DNA from: UBA6898 sp964463135
GTDB taxonomy: Bacteria; Nitrospirota; Thermodesulfovibrionia; Thermodesulfovibrionales; UBA6898
Direction: 5' to 3'
DNA: 64,000 nucleotides
NCBI GenBank assembly: GCA_964463135.1
Contig: CAYXBA010000008.1
Span: 62,001-126,000, forward strand
A model generated the notes under the pieces. It was not told the DNA's origin, ran no database searches, and was given only the letters and a program-made list of their open reading frames with translations. Made by a program: the position numbers and the translations under genes. Of this stretch, positions 1-8,820 are shown one piece after another; positions within the stretch are counted from its first letter, which is position 1, and the number at the start of each line of letters is the position of its first letter.

Positions 1-940
1 CCTGTGCCACTTTCCTTGCCTTCTCATTTCCCTTTTCTGCTATCGCATGCAGTTTGTCAGGATCACCAAGAAGGGCTGCCCTCCTCTCCCATATCGGCTC
101 AAGCACTGAGAATACGTTCTTGATCAGCACCTTCTTGCAGTCTATGCAGCCTATGCCTGCTGTCCTGCATCCCTCCGCAACCTCAGCCTGCTCTTCTTTT
201 GTAGAAAAGACCTTGTGGAGCTGAAAGACAGGGGAATTCTCAGGGTCTCCCGTGTCGGTCCGCTTTACGCGGGCAGGGTCTGTGGTCATGGTTCTTATCT
301 TCTGTTCGACTTCCTTGGCGCTGTCAGAAAGATAGATAGCATTGCCATAGCTCTTTGACATCTTTCTGCCGTCAACGCCCGGCACTTTGGGGAAGGGCGT
401 AAGCAGTGCGTCAGGCTCAGGAAAAACATTGCCGTAAAGATTGTTGAACTTGCGTGCAATTTCCCGGGAGATCTCAAGGTGAGGCACCTGGTCTATACCG
501 ACCGGAACATGTTTTGCCCGGTACATGATGATGTCTGCTGTCTGGAGAAGCGGGTACCCGAGAAAGCCGTAGGTCGAAAGGTCCCGCTCGCTCAGTTCCT
601 GCTGTTTCTCCTTATAGGTCGGCACGCGCTCAAGCCAGCCAACAGGGGTGATCATCGAAAGCAGGAGATGAAGTTCTGCATGCTCCAGGATCCTGGACTG
701 GATGAAGATGGTGCATTTATCCGGATCGAGCCCTGCCGCAATAAAATTCACCAGCAGGTCTGTGACCGATTCGTGCAGAACCGAAGGGTTGGTATATCCG
801 GTGGTGAGGGCGTGCCAGTCAGCAACAAAGTAATAGCAGTCATATTTGTCCTGCAGTTTGACCCAGTTCTGGAGCGCTCCGACATAATTGCCGAGATGTA
901 CCTTGCCGCTTGACTGCATGCCGCTTAAGACTCTGTCCAC
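1..940 (-). CDS. trpS: Tryptophanyl-tRNA synthetase, C-terminus cut off by the window edge
   Basis: Class I aminoacyl-tRNA synthetase that charges tRNA-Trp in the cytoplasm. About 313 residues are visible. The N-terminal signature reads SGKVHLGNY (the HIGH-type motif) and the KMSKS loop is present as DGRKMSKSYGN, so both ATP-binding motifs are intact. The family is about 330 residues long, so only a short C-terminal tail is missing to the left. The start is a GTG at 940, chosen because the HIGH motif lies within the first twelve residues and a GGAGG Shine-Dalgarno lies 5-6 bases upstream; the first in-frame ATG would fall seven codons later. Confidence 0.95.
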   Translation of the reverse strand, partial: MDRVLSGMQSSGKVHLGNYVGALQNWVKLQDKYDCYYFVADWHALTTGYTNPSVLHESVTDLLVNFIAAGLDPDKCTIFIQSRILEHAELHLLLSMITPVGWLERVPTYKEKQQELSERDLSTYGFLGYPLLQTADIIMYRAKHVPVGIDQVPHLEISREIARKFNNLYGNVFPEPDALLTPFPKVPGVDGRKMSKSYGNAIYLSDSAKEVEQKIRTMTTDPARVKRTDTGDPENSPVFQLHKVFSTKEEQAEVAEGCRTAGIGCIDCKKVLIKNVFSVLEPIWERRAALLGDPDKLHAIAEKGNEKARKVAQ

Positions 941-986
941 AATAAACCTCCGAAAATCAAAAAAGTTTTTTATTATTGATGTATTC

Positions 987-1013
987 TGCCTGCCTGTCAA
1001 GAAAAGGCAGGCA
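987..1013. other. Perfect 8-bp inverted repeat between trpS and the upstream ATPase gene
   Basis: TGCCTGCC (987-994) and GGCAGGCA (1006-1013) can form a hairpin with an 11-nt loop. It lies about 100 nt after the stop of the minus-strand ATPase gene and 50 nt before trpS. The loop contains TTGACA on the minus strand (995-1000), which could be the -35 box of a trpS promoter, with the A/T-rich AATAATA about 17 bases on. There is no U-tract directly after the stem, so calling it a terminator would be speculative. Confidence 0.4.
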
Positions 1014-1112
1014 AATAATGTAAGTATTAGTCAGGGATCAAACCTCTCCTTAACACGGACCAGGGTCTAAAGCACTGAGTCCCAGCGAAGCCCCCTTTTT
1101 TACAGGTGCTAT

Positions 1113-2303
1113 TTATTCCAGCCAGGCCTCCGGCGATGTCAGAAGAAAATCCTCAATCCCGATGCCGCCCGTCCCGACCAGCAGCTTCTTCGTTACCGGG
1201 AACTCTTTTGAAAATGCCTCGATACCCGGAAGGTCCTGTTTTTTGCGCCCGCTCTTCACCTCAATTGCAACCAGTTTTTTCCCGCGCTGCAAGACAAAAT
1301 CCACCTCTCTGTTTTTCCCTGCCCAGTAGAAGAGCTCTGCTCTCCTGAGCAGACTGTTGGCAAGTGTGGCCCCAATGGCCGATTCCACAAGCCTTCCCCA
1401 ATGCTCACGGTCTTGCTGCGCCTGTTGAAATGTATAATGCGACTGGGCTGTCATGAGCGCTGTATTAAGCACCTGCAGTTTCGGGCTGGAGCCTCTCTGG
1501 CGCACACGTTCCCCGGCGTACTTTTGAAGCCCGGTAACCAGCCCTGCGCCGCTGAGCAGATCAAGGTAGTGTGCGAGGGTGGTTGTATTCCCGGCATCCT
1601 GGAGCTGGCCTAGCATTTTCTGGTAGGAAAGAGCTTGTCCTGAGTAGGAGCAGGAAAGCTCGAAGAGCCGTTTCAGGAGTGCAGGTTTGTCAACCCGTGT
1701 CATCTGCAGGATATCTCTTGAGACCGTTGTTTCAATGAGTGAGTCCATGACATATGAGCGCCAGCGTTCAGGTTCTGCTATCAGTCCGGCAGCACCTGGA
1801 TATCCGCCATAATAAATATACTGGTCGATATTCCAGCCGAAGCCTGCCTTTATTTCTCCAAAAGACCAGTGAGGCACAGGCACTACCTCGAAACGTCCGG
1901 CAAGGCTTTCAGTCAGTCCCTGCTGTAACAGGAGCTGTGAGGAGCCGAGTATTATCACCTGCAGCGGCAGCCGGCTATGCGAATCTTCATCCCAGAGCTT
2001 TTTTACTATTTCTGACCAGCCGCTGATCTTCTGGATCTCATCGAGTACGAGAAGTGCCGGCTTTCTTCCCTTTTCTTTTCTCGTATGAGCACGGCCTGTT
2101 TCCCACTGCTGCTCGATCCACGCACGGCCTTGCACAGGCGGTGCGTCTGCAGTGGAATAGTAGGCCGGGATGTCGAGGCCATCCATGACCTGCCTTGCCA
2201 GCGTTGTCTTTCCGGTCTGACGCGGCCCTGCAAGCACCTGTATGAAACGCCTTTTCTCTGAAAGCCTTTTCAGGACGATCTCATAGAGCGGCCTCTTGTA
2301 CAT
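1113..2303 (-). CDS. AAA-family ATPase with DUF4143 domain
   Basis: A 396-residue member of the AAA_14/DUF4143 family of stand-alone ATPases, whose cellular role is unknown. Walker A is GPRQTGKTT at about residues 26-34 and Walker B is LLVLDEIQ at about 84-91. The C-terminal third has the DUF4143 pattern with REVDFVLQ and a following IEVKSG near residue 340, which resembles a restriction-endonuclease-like core. It is monocistronic, separated from both neighbours. A perfect palindrome at 2340-2365 lies just upstream and is a likely control site. These genes are often horizontally spread; nothing here shows a specific function. Confidence 0.88.
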   Translation of the reverse strand: MYKRPLYEIVLKRLSEKRRFIQVLAGPRQTGKTTLARQVMDGLDIPAYYSTADAPPVQGRAWIEQQWETGRAHTRKEKGRKPALLVLDEIQKISGWSEIVKKLWDEDSHSRLPLQVIILGSSQLLLQQGLTESLAGRFEVVPVPHWSFGEIKAGFGWNIDQYIYYGGYPGAAGLIAEPERWRSYVMDSLIETTVSRDILQMTRVDKPALLKRLFELSCSYSGQALSYQKMLGQLQDAGNTTTLAHYLDLLSGAGLVTGLQKYAGERVRQRGSSPKLQVLNTALMTAQSHYTFQQAQQDREHWGRLVESAIGATLANSLLRRAELFYWAGKNREVDFVLQRGKKLVAIEVKSGRKKQDLPGIEAFSKEFPVTKKLLVGTGGIGIEDFLLTSPEAWLE

Positions 2304-2339
2304 GAAGCACCTCCCACAATTATCGCAGGATATTGAGTT

Positions 2340-2365
2340 ATTTTACTCAGAGTAATGAGTAAAAT
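2340..2365. promoter_or_regulatory. Perfect 10-bp palindrome upstream of the AAA/DUF4143 gene
   Basis: ATTTTACTCA (2340-2349) and TGAGTAAAAT (2356-2365) are exact reverse complements separated by GAGTAA, which itself repeats the half-site, giving three GAGTAA-like words in 26 bp. It sits about 37-62 bp upstream of the start codon at 2303, the usual place for an operator overlapping a promoter. The DNA-binding partner is unknown. Confidence 0.5.
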
Positions 2366-2414
2366 GCAAGCACCTTCACTGGCTGGCTGTAGTTAGGGCC
2401 GGGAAAAACTCAGA

Positions 2415-4127
2415 TCAATGGATCTTCCAGATCAGCTCGAAGTTGCAGATAATGACCTGCGGTTCCCCGGCCCTGTTCTTCATGATCTCCCCATTGTCGT
2501 CTACAGCAATAAGGAGATCATTGGGCTTGAGGGATGAGCCGTCATAGCCGTGTACATGCAATTTCCCCTGTACCGTTTCCAGAAACGACCTGCACTGTGA
2601 CTCGTTGACGATCCCTCTTTCGACTGCTTTGGTAAGGTCTACCGGGATATAAAGGGCATCACGGTTTTCAGCGACCCACTGATCAGGTCCGTTGTAATAG
2701 CCCCGGATGGTGATGTAATTATGATCTTCCTGAAGCACCGTGTTCCCTTCCGGGTCCAGGAGCTGCCTGTGCGATGCATATTTCCTCTCGTCGGTCGAGG
2801 CCTCTATCTTCTTGCTGCCGGTCATATAGATGGCCCTGACATAGACCGTGGGGATACCGAGGCGGTTCAGGGTATGGGCCATGGCGAACTCTTCGAAAGG
2901 GCTGTTTATGCCGTATTCACGGACCTTGGGATCGCGTGAGCCCTCTTCATCGCCAACCGGCATCTCTCCCACCCGGGATGTCTCCCAGACAAGATGAATA
3001 TTGTCTTTCGTGATGGTATAGAAAACTTCCTTGGTTTCAGACAGTTTGATCGAGGGTGTCTTTCTCCAGCGCTCAGGAAGAAAATAGTCGAACAGGTGAG
3101 GGTTCCGTCCGACAACCCAGAGGCGTCCGCCCGTGCTCTCTGCATGGCCGTACAGGTAGGGGACGCCCAAGATCTCTGCAGCTGAAAGATGAGCAGGCAG
3201 CGAGGACGGTTCAAAACGGTGCCTCTGATCATCGAGGTAAGAATGTCTTCTTGAATCTTTCACCGCTTCTTCATGCTCCGGTGTACGCAGGAGCAGTTCA
3301 TAATCGATGATCGAATAGTTCCCGCTGCTGATCAGCTGATAGAGATAATCCACCTGCTCTTTTTCAGGGTTCTTCTTCTCCTGCAGACCGATCTCCTTGA
3401 TATTCTCGACCTCTGCGTCGCTGATAATGACATGCTCCGGTTTCATATCAGCCACCAGATACCCTTTTTTGTTCAAATCCTTATGTGCTGCAGCATCAAG
3501 CGTCTTGAGATGTCTGATCATCTCATCGGTGTTGATATCGATGTACGCGAAGATCTCTTTGATATTCAGCCCTGTTATCCATTCATAGATGAGCTTGTAC
3601 TGCTTCAGGATATCAAGATCGATTCCCGGATGTTTTGCCCGGATGCGATTGATACGCGCTCCTGACCTGCCGCTTTGCCAGGCCTGCATCACTTCAGGCG
3701 GCACATAGATGGCCATCGGGAGCTGGGTATTGATGCGCGTCTCCTGCGGCCCGTACAAATTCTCCATCAGCTCCATGACCAGTGCGAATTCCTCCCAGGG
3801 GCTGTTGAACTCCGCATCACAGAACTCCTGCAGGGTGTGGGTATCGAGAGGAACATCTTCGCCGACGCGGCAGTTCTTGACGACTAGGTCAAGACTCAGG
3901 CCGTCGACCTCTTTTGTGGGGACCTTATACACAGAGCTGGTGCCCATAAGCCGCACTTTGTGCTTGTTGAACCAGTTGGTCTCATACCAGTTCTCTATCT
4001 CAAAATGCCTGGCGCGCTTCTCGGCAAAACGGGTGAGGTAAAGGTCGCCGCCGTCGCTGGTCTTTGTATGGACGTATACAACGCCAAGCACATTGACCAG
4101 ATTTTTCTTCAAGGTTTCCATCACCAC
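2415..4127 (-). CDS. Large protein with two kinase-like halves, downstream of pckG
   Basis: A 570-residue protein that I cannot assign to a named family. Its two halves resemble each other. In the first, a possible ATP lysine (LVVKNC, K84) precedes RVGED, FNSPWEEF (107-114), a catalytic-loop-like YLVADMKPEHVII (223-235) and IIDYELL (273-279), which could stand for the DFG segment. In the second, LVWETSRVGE (379-388), INSPFEEF (407-414), HGYDGSSLKPNDLLI (526-540) and IICNFELI (559-566) recur in the same order, but the lysine and the DFG-like Asp are lost. This suggests a duplicated kinase fold with a degenerate second copy (inference). The start reads GTG GTG ATG; the GTG at 4127 or the ATG at 4121 is possible. 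It lies 35 bp after pckG on the same strand, so co-transcription is likely. Confidence 0.75.
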   Translation of the reverse strand: MVMETLKKNLVNVLGVVYVHTKTSDGGDLYLTRFAEKRARHFEIENWYETNWFNKHKVRLMGTSSVYKVPTKEVDGLSLDLVVKNCRVGEDVPLDTHTLQEFCDAEFNSPWEEFALVMELMENLYGPQETRINTQLPMAIYVPPEVMQAWQSGRSGARINRIRAKHPGIDLDILKQYKLIYEWITGLNIKEIFAYIDINTDEMIRHLKTLDAAAHKDLNKKGYLVADMKPEHVIISDAEVENIKEIGLQEKKNPEKEQVDYLYQLISSGNYSIIDYELLLRTPEHEEAVKDSRRHSYLDDQRHRFEPSSLPAHLSAAEILGVPYLYGHAESTGGRLWVVGRNPHLFDYFLPERWRKTPSIKLSETKEVFYTITKDNIHLVWETSRVGEMPVGDEEGSRDPKVREYGINSPFEEFAMAHTLNRLGIPTVYVRAIYMTGSKKIEASTDERKYASHRQLLDPEGNTVLQEDHNYITIRGYYNGPDQWVAENRDALYIPVDLTKAVERGIVNESQCRSFLETVQGKLHVHGYDGSSLKPNDLLIAVDDNGEIMKNRAGEPQVIICNFELIWKIH

Positions 4128-4162
4128 GTCAGAATATGACGGGATGTCCGGCCAGGGCTGTC

Positions 4163-5950
4163 TTATCCAAGACGCTTTCTGAGTCCCTCAAGCTGGTCTT
4201 TCAGCTTTGCAGGCAGCCGTTTCCCGAAGGTTGAGAAGTGGGCTTCGATATCAGGCAGTTCAGCCTTCCACTCATCAATGTTGACGTTCATCAGTTCCTT
4301 CATGTTTTCGGACGGCAGGGTGAGGCCTGAAAGGTCAAGGTCGCCCTCTCTCGGCAGGAATCCGATTGCGGAGCTCTCTGCGCCGAGCTTGTTGTCAACG
4401 CGTTCGCAGATCCATTTGAGCACGCGGCTATTGTCGCTGAAGCCGGGCCAGAGGAACTTGCCGTCCCCACTCTTCCTGAACCAGTTCACATAAAATATCT
4501 TCGGCGCCTTGGTACCGAGCTTGTCGCCCATAGCGAACCAGTGCTCGAAATAGTCGCCCATGTTATAGCCGCAGAAGGGCTTCATCGCAAACGGGTCTCT
4601 TCTTAGATTTCCGACGGCGCCGATATTCGCTGCTGTTGTCTCTGATGCTGCCGTAGCTCCGAGGAAGACGCCATGCTCCCAGGAGAGGGCCTCGTACACA
4701 AGCGGCACAACGCTGGTGCGGCGGCCGCCGAATATCAGGATGTCGATCGGCACGCCTGCCGGGTTTTCCCAGTCTTTGCAGATGACCGGGCATTGTGACG
4801 CATGCGCGGTGAAGCGTGCATTTGCATGCGCAGCGTCAGCCTTGCTTTCCGGTGTCCAGTCATTGCCCTTCCAGTCGATGAGATGTGATGGCAGTTCGCC
4901 ATCCATGCCCTCCCACCAGACATCGCCGTCATCGGTCAGCGCGCAGTTCGTAAAGATGACATTCTCCCTGACCGTATCCATTGCCATAGGGTTTGTGGAA
5001 TAGGATGTCCCCGGCGCAACACCGAAGAACCCGCTTTCCGGGTTGATGGCATGCAGTCTGCCGTCTGGCGCGATCTTCAGCCAAGCAATGTCGTCGCCAA
5101 TGCACTCACATTTCCAGCCCTTGAGCGATGGCTGCATCATGGCCAGGTTGGTCTTGCCGCAGGCCGAAGGGAATGCTGCTGCAATATGGTACTGCTTGCC
5201 TTCCGGACTGGTGAGTCGCAGGATGAGCATATGCTCGGCAAGCCATCCCTCTCTTCTGGCCATGGCAGAGGCGATGCGAAGGGCCAGGCATTTTTTGCCG
5301 AGCAGGGCATTGCCGCCGTATCCGGAACCATAGGACCAGATCAGGTTCTCTTCAGGGAAGTGGCTGATATATTTCTTCTCGATCGGGGCGCAGGGCCACT
5401 GCACATCCTTCTGACCCGGTTCAAGCGGCGCGCCGATAGAATGGAGACAGGGGATGAAATCACCGTCAGTGCCGAGAAGTTCCAGGACCTTTGAGCTTAC
5501 TCTCGTCATGAGATGCATATTGACCACAACATAGGGGCTGTCGCTGATCTCTATGCCTATCTTGGCCATGGGCGAACCGATGGGTCCCATGGAGAACGGG
5601 ATTACATACAGGGTTCTGCCTTTCATACAGCCCTTATAGAGGTCCTTCATGATCCCCTTGAGTTCGGCTGGAGCCACCCAGTTGTTCGTGGGACCGGCTT
5701 CGTCCTGAGAGGTGGTCGAGATATAGGTGCGGTCCTCAACGCGTGCCACATCGCTCGGGTCGGACCTGAAGAGAAAACTGTTCTTTCGCTTTTTCAATGG
5801 CGTAGCGCTGCCGCTGTCGATCAGCTTCTGCATCATGCTGTCATATTCCTGTTTGGATCCGTCACATATATAAACAGCGTCCGGCTGGCACATTTCCTTG
5901 ACTTCGTCAATCCAGGCGTTGAGTTTTCTGTTTTTGACTTCAATGTTCAT
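4163..5950 (-). CDS. pckG: Phosphoenolpyruvate carboxykinase (GTP)
   Basis: Converts oxaloacetate and GTP to phosphoenolpyruvate, GDP and CO2 at the entry to gluconeogenesis; in some anaerobes it runs in the reverse direction. The 595-residue length is typical of the GTP-dependent class. The kinase loop is FPSACGKTN at residues 260-268, with the reactive Cys264 characteristic of the GTP enzyme. Other hallmarks visible are the N-terminal ARVEDRTY, the substrate-binding GYGGNALLGKKC and the GTP-side FGGRRTSVVPL. A GGAGA ribosome-binding site precedes the ATG. A kinase-like protein of unknown role follows directly downstream. Confidence 0.97.
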   Translation of the reverse strand: MNIEVKNRKLNAWIDEVKEMCQPDAVYICDGSKQEYDSMMQKLIDSGSATPLKKRKNSFLFRSDPSDVARVEDRTYISTTSQDEAGPTNNWVAPAELKGIMKDLYKGCMKGRTLYVIPFSMGPIGSPMAKIGIEISDSPYVVVNMHLMTRVSSKVLELLGTDGDFIPCLHSIGAPLEPGQKDVQWPCAPIEKKYISHFPEENLIWSYGSGYGGNALLGKKCLALRIASAMARREGWLAEHMLILRLTSPEGKQYHIAAAFPSACGKTNLAMMQPSLKGWKCECIGDDIAWLKIAPDGRLHAINPESGFFGVAPGTSYSTNPMAMDTVRENVIFTNCALTDDGDVWWEGMDGELPSHLIDWKGNDWTPESKADAAHANARFTAHASQCPVICKDWENPAGVPIDILIFGGRRTSVVPLVYEALSWEHGVFLGATAASETTAANIGAVGNLRRDPFAMKPFCGYNMGDYFEHWFAMGDKLGTKAPKIFYVNWFRKSGDGKFLWPGFSDNSRVLKWICERVDNKLGAESSAIGFLPREGDLDLSGLTLPSENMKELMNVNIDEWKAELPDIEAHFSTFGKRLPAKLKDQLEGLRKRLG

Positions 5951-5998
5951 GACTTGTCTCCTTCACTGCTTGTTTGTCGTTGATTGTATTTGCGCTTT

Positions 5999-6658
5999 TT
6001 AGAGCATTCCGAATAGATTCAAGAAAAACGTGATGACCCAATTAAAGAAAAGGTTAACGGGGCGGGTATTGATCAGCACCAGAATAATGATAAAGCCGAA
6101 AGGCTCTATCTTGCTGAAGAATAAAGCCTGCTTTGATGGGAGCAGGCCTGTCAGCACTCTTCCGCCGTCAAGCGGGGGGATAGGTATCATATTGAACACA
6201 GCAAGCATTATATTTATTATCACGCTTGCAGAAAAGATCAGCAGGCACGGCTTAACAATGGTCTCTTTAAGCGCATCCGGAGAGAAAGCCGCAAGTGGAG
6301 AGAGAATGAACTTCAGGATAATGACACTTGCAAGGGCAAGGACGATATTTGTGATCGGCCCTGCAATCGCAGACAAGGCCATGCCTTTTCTCGGATTTCT
6401 GAAGTTCATCGGATTGATCGGCACAGGTTTCGCATAGCCAAACGCAAAGCCCATCGTTGCGTACATAAGAAGAGGCAATAGTATCGTTCCGAATAAGTCT
6501 ATATGCGCAAGAGGGTTCAGCGTCAGCCTGCCAAGCAGCTTTGCGGTCGGATCGCCGAGCCTGAACGCAACGTACCCGTGTGCCACCTCATGGAAGGTGA
6601 TCGCAATAAGAATGGCTGGCGCAGAGATGAGTAGCCGCTGTAGTGTTTCTGCTTCCAA
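5999..6658 (-). CDS. Site-2 protease-type M50 family membrane metallopeptidase
   Basis: A 219-residue, multi-spanning membrane zinc protease of the short bacterial M50 (site-2 protease) family. The zinc-binding HEVAHG lies at residues 23-28 inside the first membrane helix, and the third-ligand motif PPLDGG is at 161-166. Typical NPLAH and AGP segments lie between. Unlike RseP it has no PDZ domain, so it belongs to the compact family whose substrates are mostly unknown. The start is a TTG at 6658, supported by a GGGAGA ribosome-binding site; no ATG lies near the beginning. It is 49 bp upstream of pckG. Confidence 0.9.
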   Translation of the reverse strand: MEAETLQRLLISAPAILIAITFHEVAHGYVAFRLGDPTAKLLGRLTLNPLAHIDLFGTILLPLLMYATMGFAFGYAKPVPINPMNFRNPRKGMALSAIAGPITNIVLALASVIILKFILSPLAAFSPDALKETIVKPCLLIFSASVIINIMLAVFNMIPIPPLDGGRVLTGLLPSKQALFFSKIEPFGFIIILVLINTRPVNLFFNWVITFFLNLFGML

Positions 6659-6899
6659 GGTTCTCCCTAAAGGTATTAGTCAGCTGAGATAACTTCCGAG
6701 CGGTTGCCGTAGAAGTCATATAGTATTATGGATTTATGCGCGATAAGTCAAACCGGAAAATGAACGTAAAAGCAGGAGCCCAGCGGGTTTGGAGGGTGCT
6801 GGAGGCGGTAAGATCTCCTGCATGCGGACAGGAGAAATGAGGCAGACAATGATCGCTCAGAACGGAAGGACTGCACCTCCCGTGCCGATAGAAGAGAGA

Positions 6900-7754
6900 T
6901 TACCTGATGCCGTATCCGTACATCGTATAGAAGAAGTGACCGTGGACCGTATAGGAGTCCATACCCCAGTCATCCGGGATCGGCCAATAGGGTTCGCCGT
7001 CCTTCAGGGCCTTGAGGGCCGCATCATCGAGCATTTTATATCCTGAGGTCCTTTCCAGTTCCACCGCTCCAAGCCTTCCGTCCTTTTTGATCGTGAAGCT
7101 GATCCTCAGGTCCCCATAGAGGCCCTTTCTGCTCGCCTCAGGCGGATATTCCCAGATGCTCTCGATCTTTTCCTTGAGTTTTCGCATATACCCAGCAAAG
7201 CGGTAATCCCGCGTATCAAAGGTGAAGGTATCATTTTTTTTCTTCCCGCCTTCACCCTTAAGCGCTGTATCGCCGATGATACTCCTGTCGAAAAGTTTTT
7301 CCCTGTTGGTCGCGTCCCGCCTGCCCGGCTGCTTGCCGCTCTTCAGATACCCCGGCCTTGAGGAGAGCTCTTCCTGGTCCTCATCTCCACGGGCGTCACT
7401 TTTCCCCGGCCTTGGCGATGCTCCTTCGGGAAGCGGTTTCCCCTCATCTCTGCCCTGTCCGGGGACAACAGGCCGGTCCGGGGTCGGCATAGTTCTGGGC
7501 GGGACCTTGGCAAGAGGAGGCTGCGGCCTCTGTGACTTTGGCATAAGCGGTAACGGCTTTGCCTTGGGTTGGATTGGCATAGGCCTTATTGGCGGCGGGG
7601 TTACTATCTCCGGCTGTTTTGCCTGCTCAGGGGTTACCAGCTGGGTGATGAACTCACGGGCCTTTTTTGTCTGGGGTTCGGGCAAGAAATATATACCGGC
7701 AAAAACAATCGCATGGATAACGATGGAAATGAGCAGAAACCTTTTAATTGTCAA
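6900..7754 (-). CDS. TonB-like energy-transducer protein
   Basis: A 284-residue protein with the TonB layout: a short cytoplasmic start, one membrane anchor at about residues 5-23, a periplasmic proline-rich stretch at 50-115 (TPPPIRPMPIQPKAKPLP and similar), a charged linker, and a C-terminal TonB-type domain at about 195-280 with IWEYPPEA, GDLRISFTIKKDGRLG and LDDAALKALK. Such proteins couple inner-membrane energy to outer-membrane receptors. No exbB, exbD or TonB-dependent receptor is nearby, so it may serve another envelope role. The frame begins with TTG at 7754, where the membrane segment starts almost immediately. Confidence 0.82.
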   Translation of the reverse strand: MTIKRFLLISIVIHAIVFAGIYFLPEPQTKKAREFITQLVTPEQAKQPEIVTPPPIRPMPIQPKAKPLPLMPKSQRPQPPLAKVPPRTMPTPDRPVVPGQGRDEGKPLPEGASPRPGKSDARGDEDQEELSSRPGYLKSGKQPGRRDATNREKLFDRSIIGDTALKGEGGKKKNDTFTFDTRDYRFAGYMRKLKEKIESIWEYPPEASRKGLYGDLRISFTIKKDGRLGAVELERTSGYKMLDDAALKALKDGEPYWPIPDDWGMDSYTVHGHFFYTMYGYGIR

Positions 7755-7863
7755 TGGTTCTCTTTCCTGATGGTGATGTCCAAGGTAGTATAACCTTCAG
7801 CCAGTATTTTTCAAAGGGACTTATATGAAGATATGTTCATAGAAAAAGCGCAATTTCCGATAC

Positions 7864-8370
7864 TCAGAAACTGGGAGGGAAGGGACAGTGAACTTTTACC
7901 TTTCTGAGTGAAGAAGGTCCTGCAAGGTAATACGCCGCGATCTTAAAAAAGAATTTCCCGACGCTGCCGGACACGGTGCCGTCCCTGTTCTCAGACCAGG
8001 TTAAGGTCTTTCGGATGTTATTGATCGCTATGATGAAATACACATGGTCAGTGCTCATGCCGTCAATGTCTTCCTGACTGGGACGGGGCAGGCCTTTTTG
8101 AGGCCCGAACTGCGTGTGGGAATGAAAATCCCCGACGATCTGGAGCCGTTCCAGTTTCTCCAGGATCGGAAGGATCTGTTTGTGGCTCCGGTCAAGGGAT
8201 ACAACGCCCTTTGGTTTTCTGTCGGCTGTCTGAAGGCTGTACGCATGTTCTATAACAAAGCGGTCCTTCAGCTTATAGCCGAGCAGAAAACCCAGGCACT
8301 CTTTCTTGTAAACCTCTGCAGAACTCAGTAACAGATCTATGAACGCGTTCTCTGATAAATAGACTCTCAT
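7864..8370 (-). CDS. JAMM/MPN-type metalloprotease domain protein
   Basis: A 168-residue protein with a JAB1/MPN/Mov34 (JAMM) zinc-isopeptidase motif: E24 in KECLGFLLG, the pair H83/H85 in DFHSHTQ, and S98/D101 in PSQED. Bacterial members cut isopeptide or peptide bonds, act on small sulfur carriers such as ThiS/MoaD, or are of unknown function. The ATG at 8370 is chosen because it forms an ATGA overlap with the stop of the upstream uspA gene. No ubiquitin-like or sulfur-carrier partner is visible nearby. The loop between the histidines and SxxD is longer than usual. Confidence 0.8.
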   Translation of the reverse strand: MRVYLSENAFIDLLLSSAEVYKKECLGFLLGYKLKDRFVIEHAYSLQTADRKPKGVVSLDRSHKQILPILEKLERLQIVGDFHSHTQFGPQKGLPRPSQEDIDGMSTDHVYFIIAINNIRKTLTWSENRDGTVSGSVGKFFFKIAAYYLAGPSSLRKVKVHCPFPPSF

Positions 8371-8819
8371 TCCTGATGCTTCGGCAGACGCACTGACAGA
8401 ACAGGACATGGCGCATAGCGCACTACCTGCTCTGCGGTGCTGCCGAACAGAAGCCTGTCAATGCCGGTCCTGCCGTGCGTGGCCAGAACTATCATGTCGA
8501 TCTTGTTCGTTTCCGCAAACTTGGTGATCTCCTCATAAGGGATACCTTTCATCACAACACGTTCAATATCCTTGTATCCCCGCATCTCTTCGACATAGGT
8601 CTTTTCAAGCTCGCTCTTTGCGCTTTTTTCAAGGTCGTTGTACACCTCTTCAACTGATATGTGAGGGATGTACCATCCTGTTGATCTGGCAACGTCATAG
8701 ATCACGTGCATAATGATCAGCTTTGCCTCGTAACGTTTTGCGAGATCCACGGCATACGGCAGGGCGTTCTTTGAACCTTCCGAAAAATCAGTTGCAAAAA
8801 GGATTGCTTTGATCTGCAT
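8367..8819 (-). CDS. Universal stress protein, single domain
   Basis: A 150-residue UspA-family protein. It begins MQIKAILFATDFSEG and carries the nucleotide-binding signature THGRTGIDRLLFGSTAEQ near the C-terminus (G-2x-G-9x-G-S/T), which indicates an ATP-binding member. The start at 8819 is chosen over a longer open frame because the domain begins there and GGGAGG lies at the right distance within the end of galT. It sits between galT and the JAMM gene, overlapping the latter by 4 bp, so the three are probably translated from one message. Confidence 0.93.
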   Translation of the reverse strand: MQIKAILFATDFSEGSKNALPYAVDLAKRYEAKLIIMHVIYDVARSTGWYIPHISVEEVYNDLEKSAKSELEKTYVEEMRGYKDIERVVMKGIPYEEITKFAETNKIDMIVLATHGRTGIDRLLFGSTAEQVVRYAPCPVLSVRLPKHQE

Positions 8820-8820
8820 A

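Noticed and set aside
6815..6834. Hairpin CTCCTG/CAGGAG after the TonB-like gene as terminator
   Set aside because: The stem is only 6 bp and is not followed by a U-tract on either strand; it may be chance.
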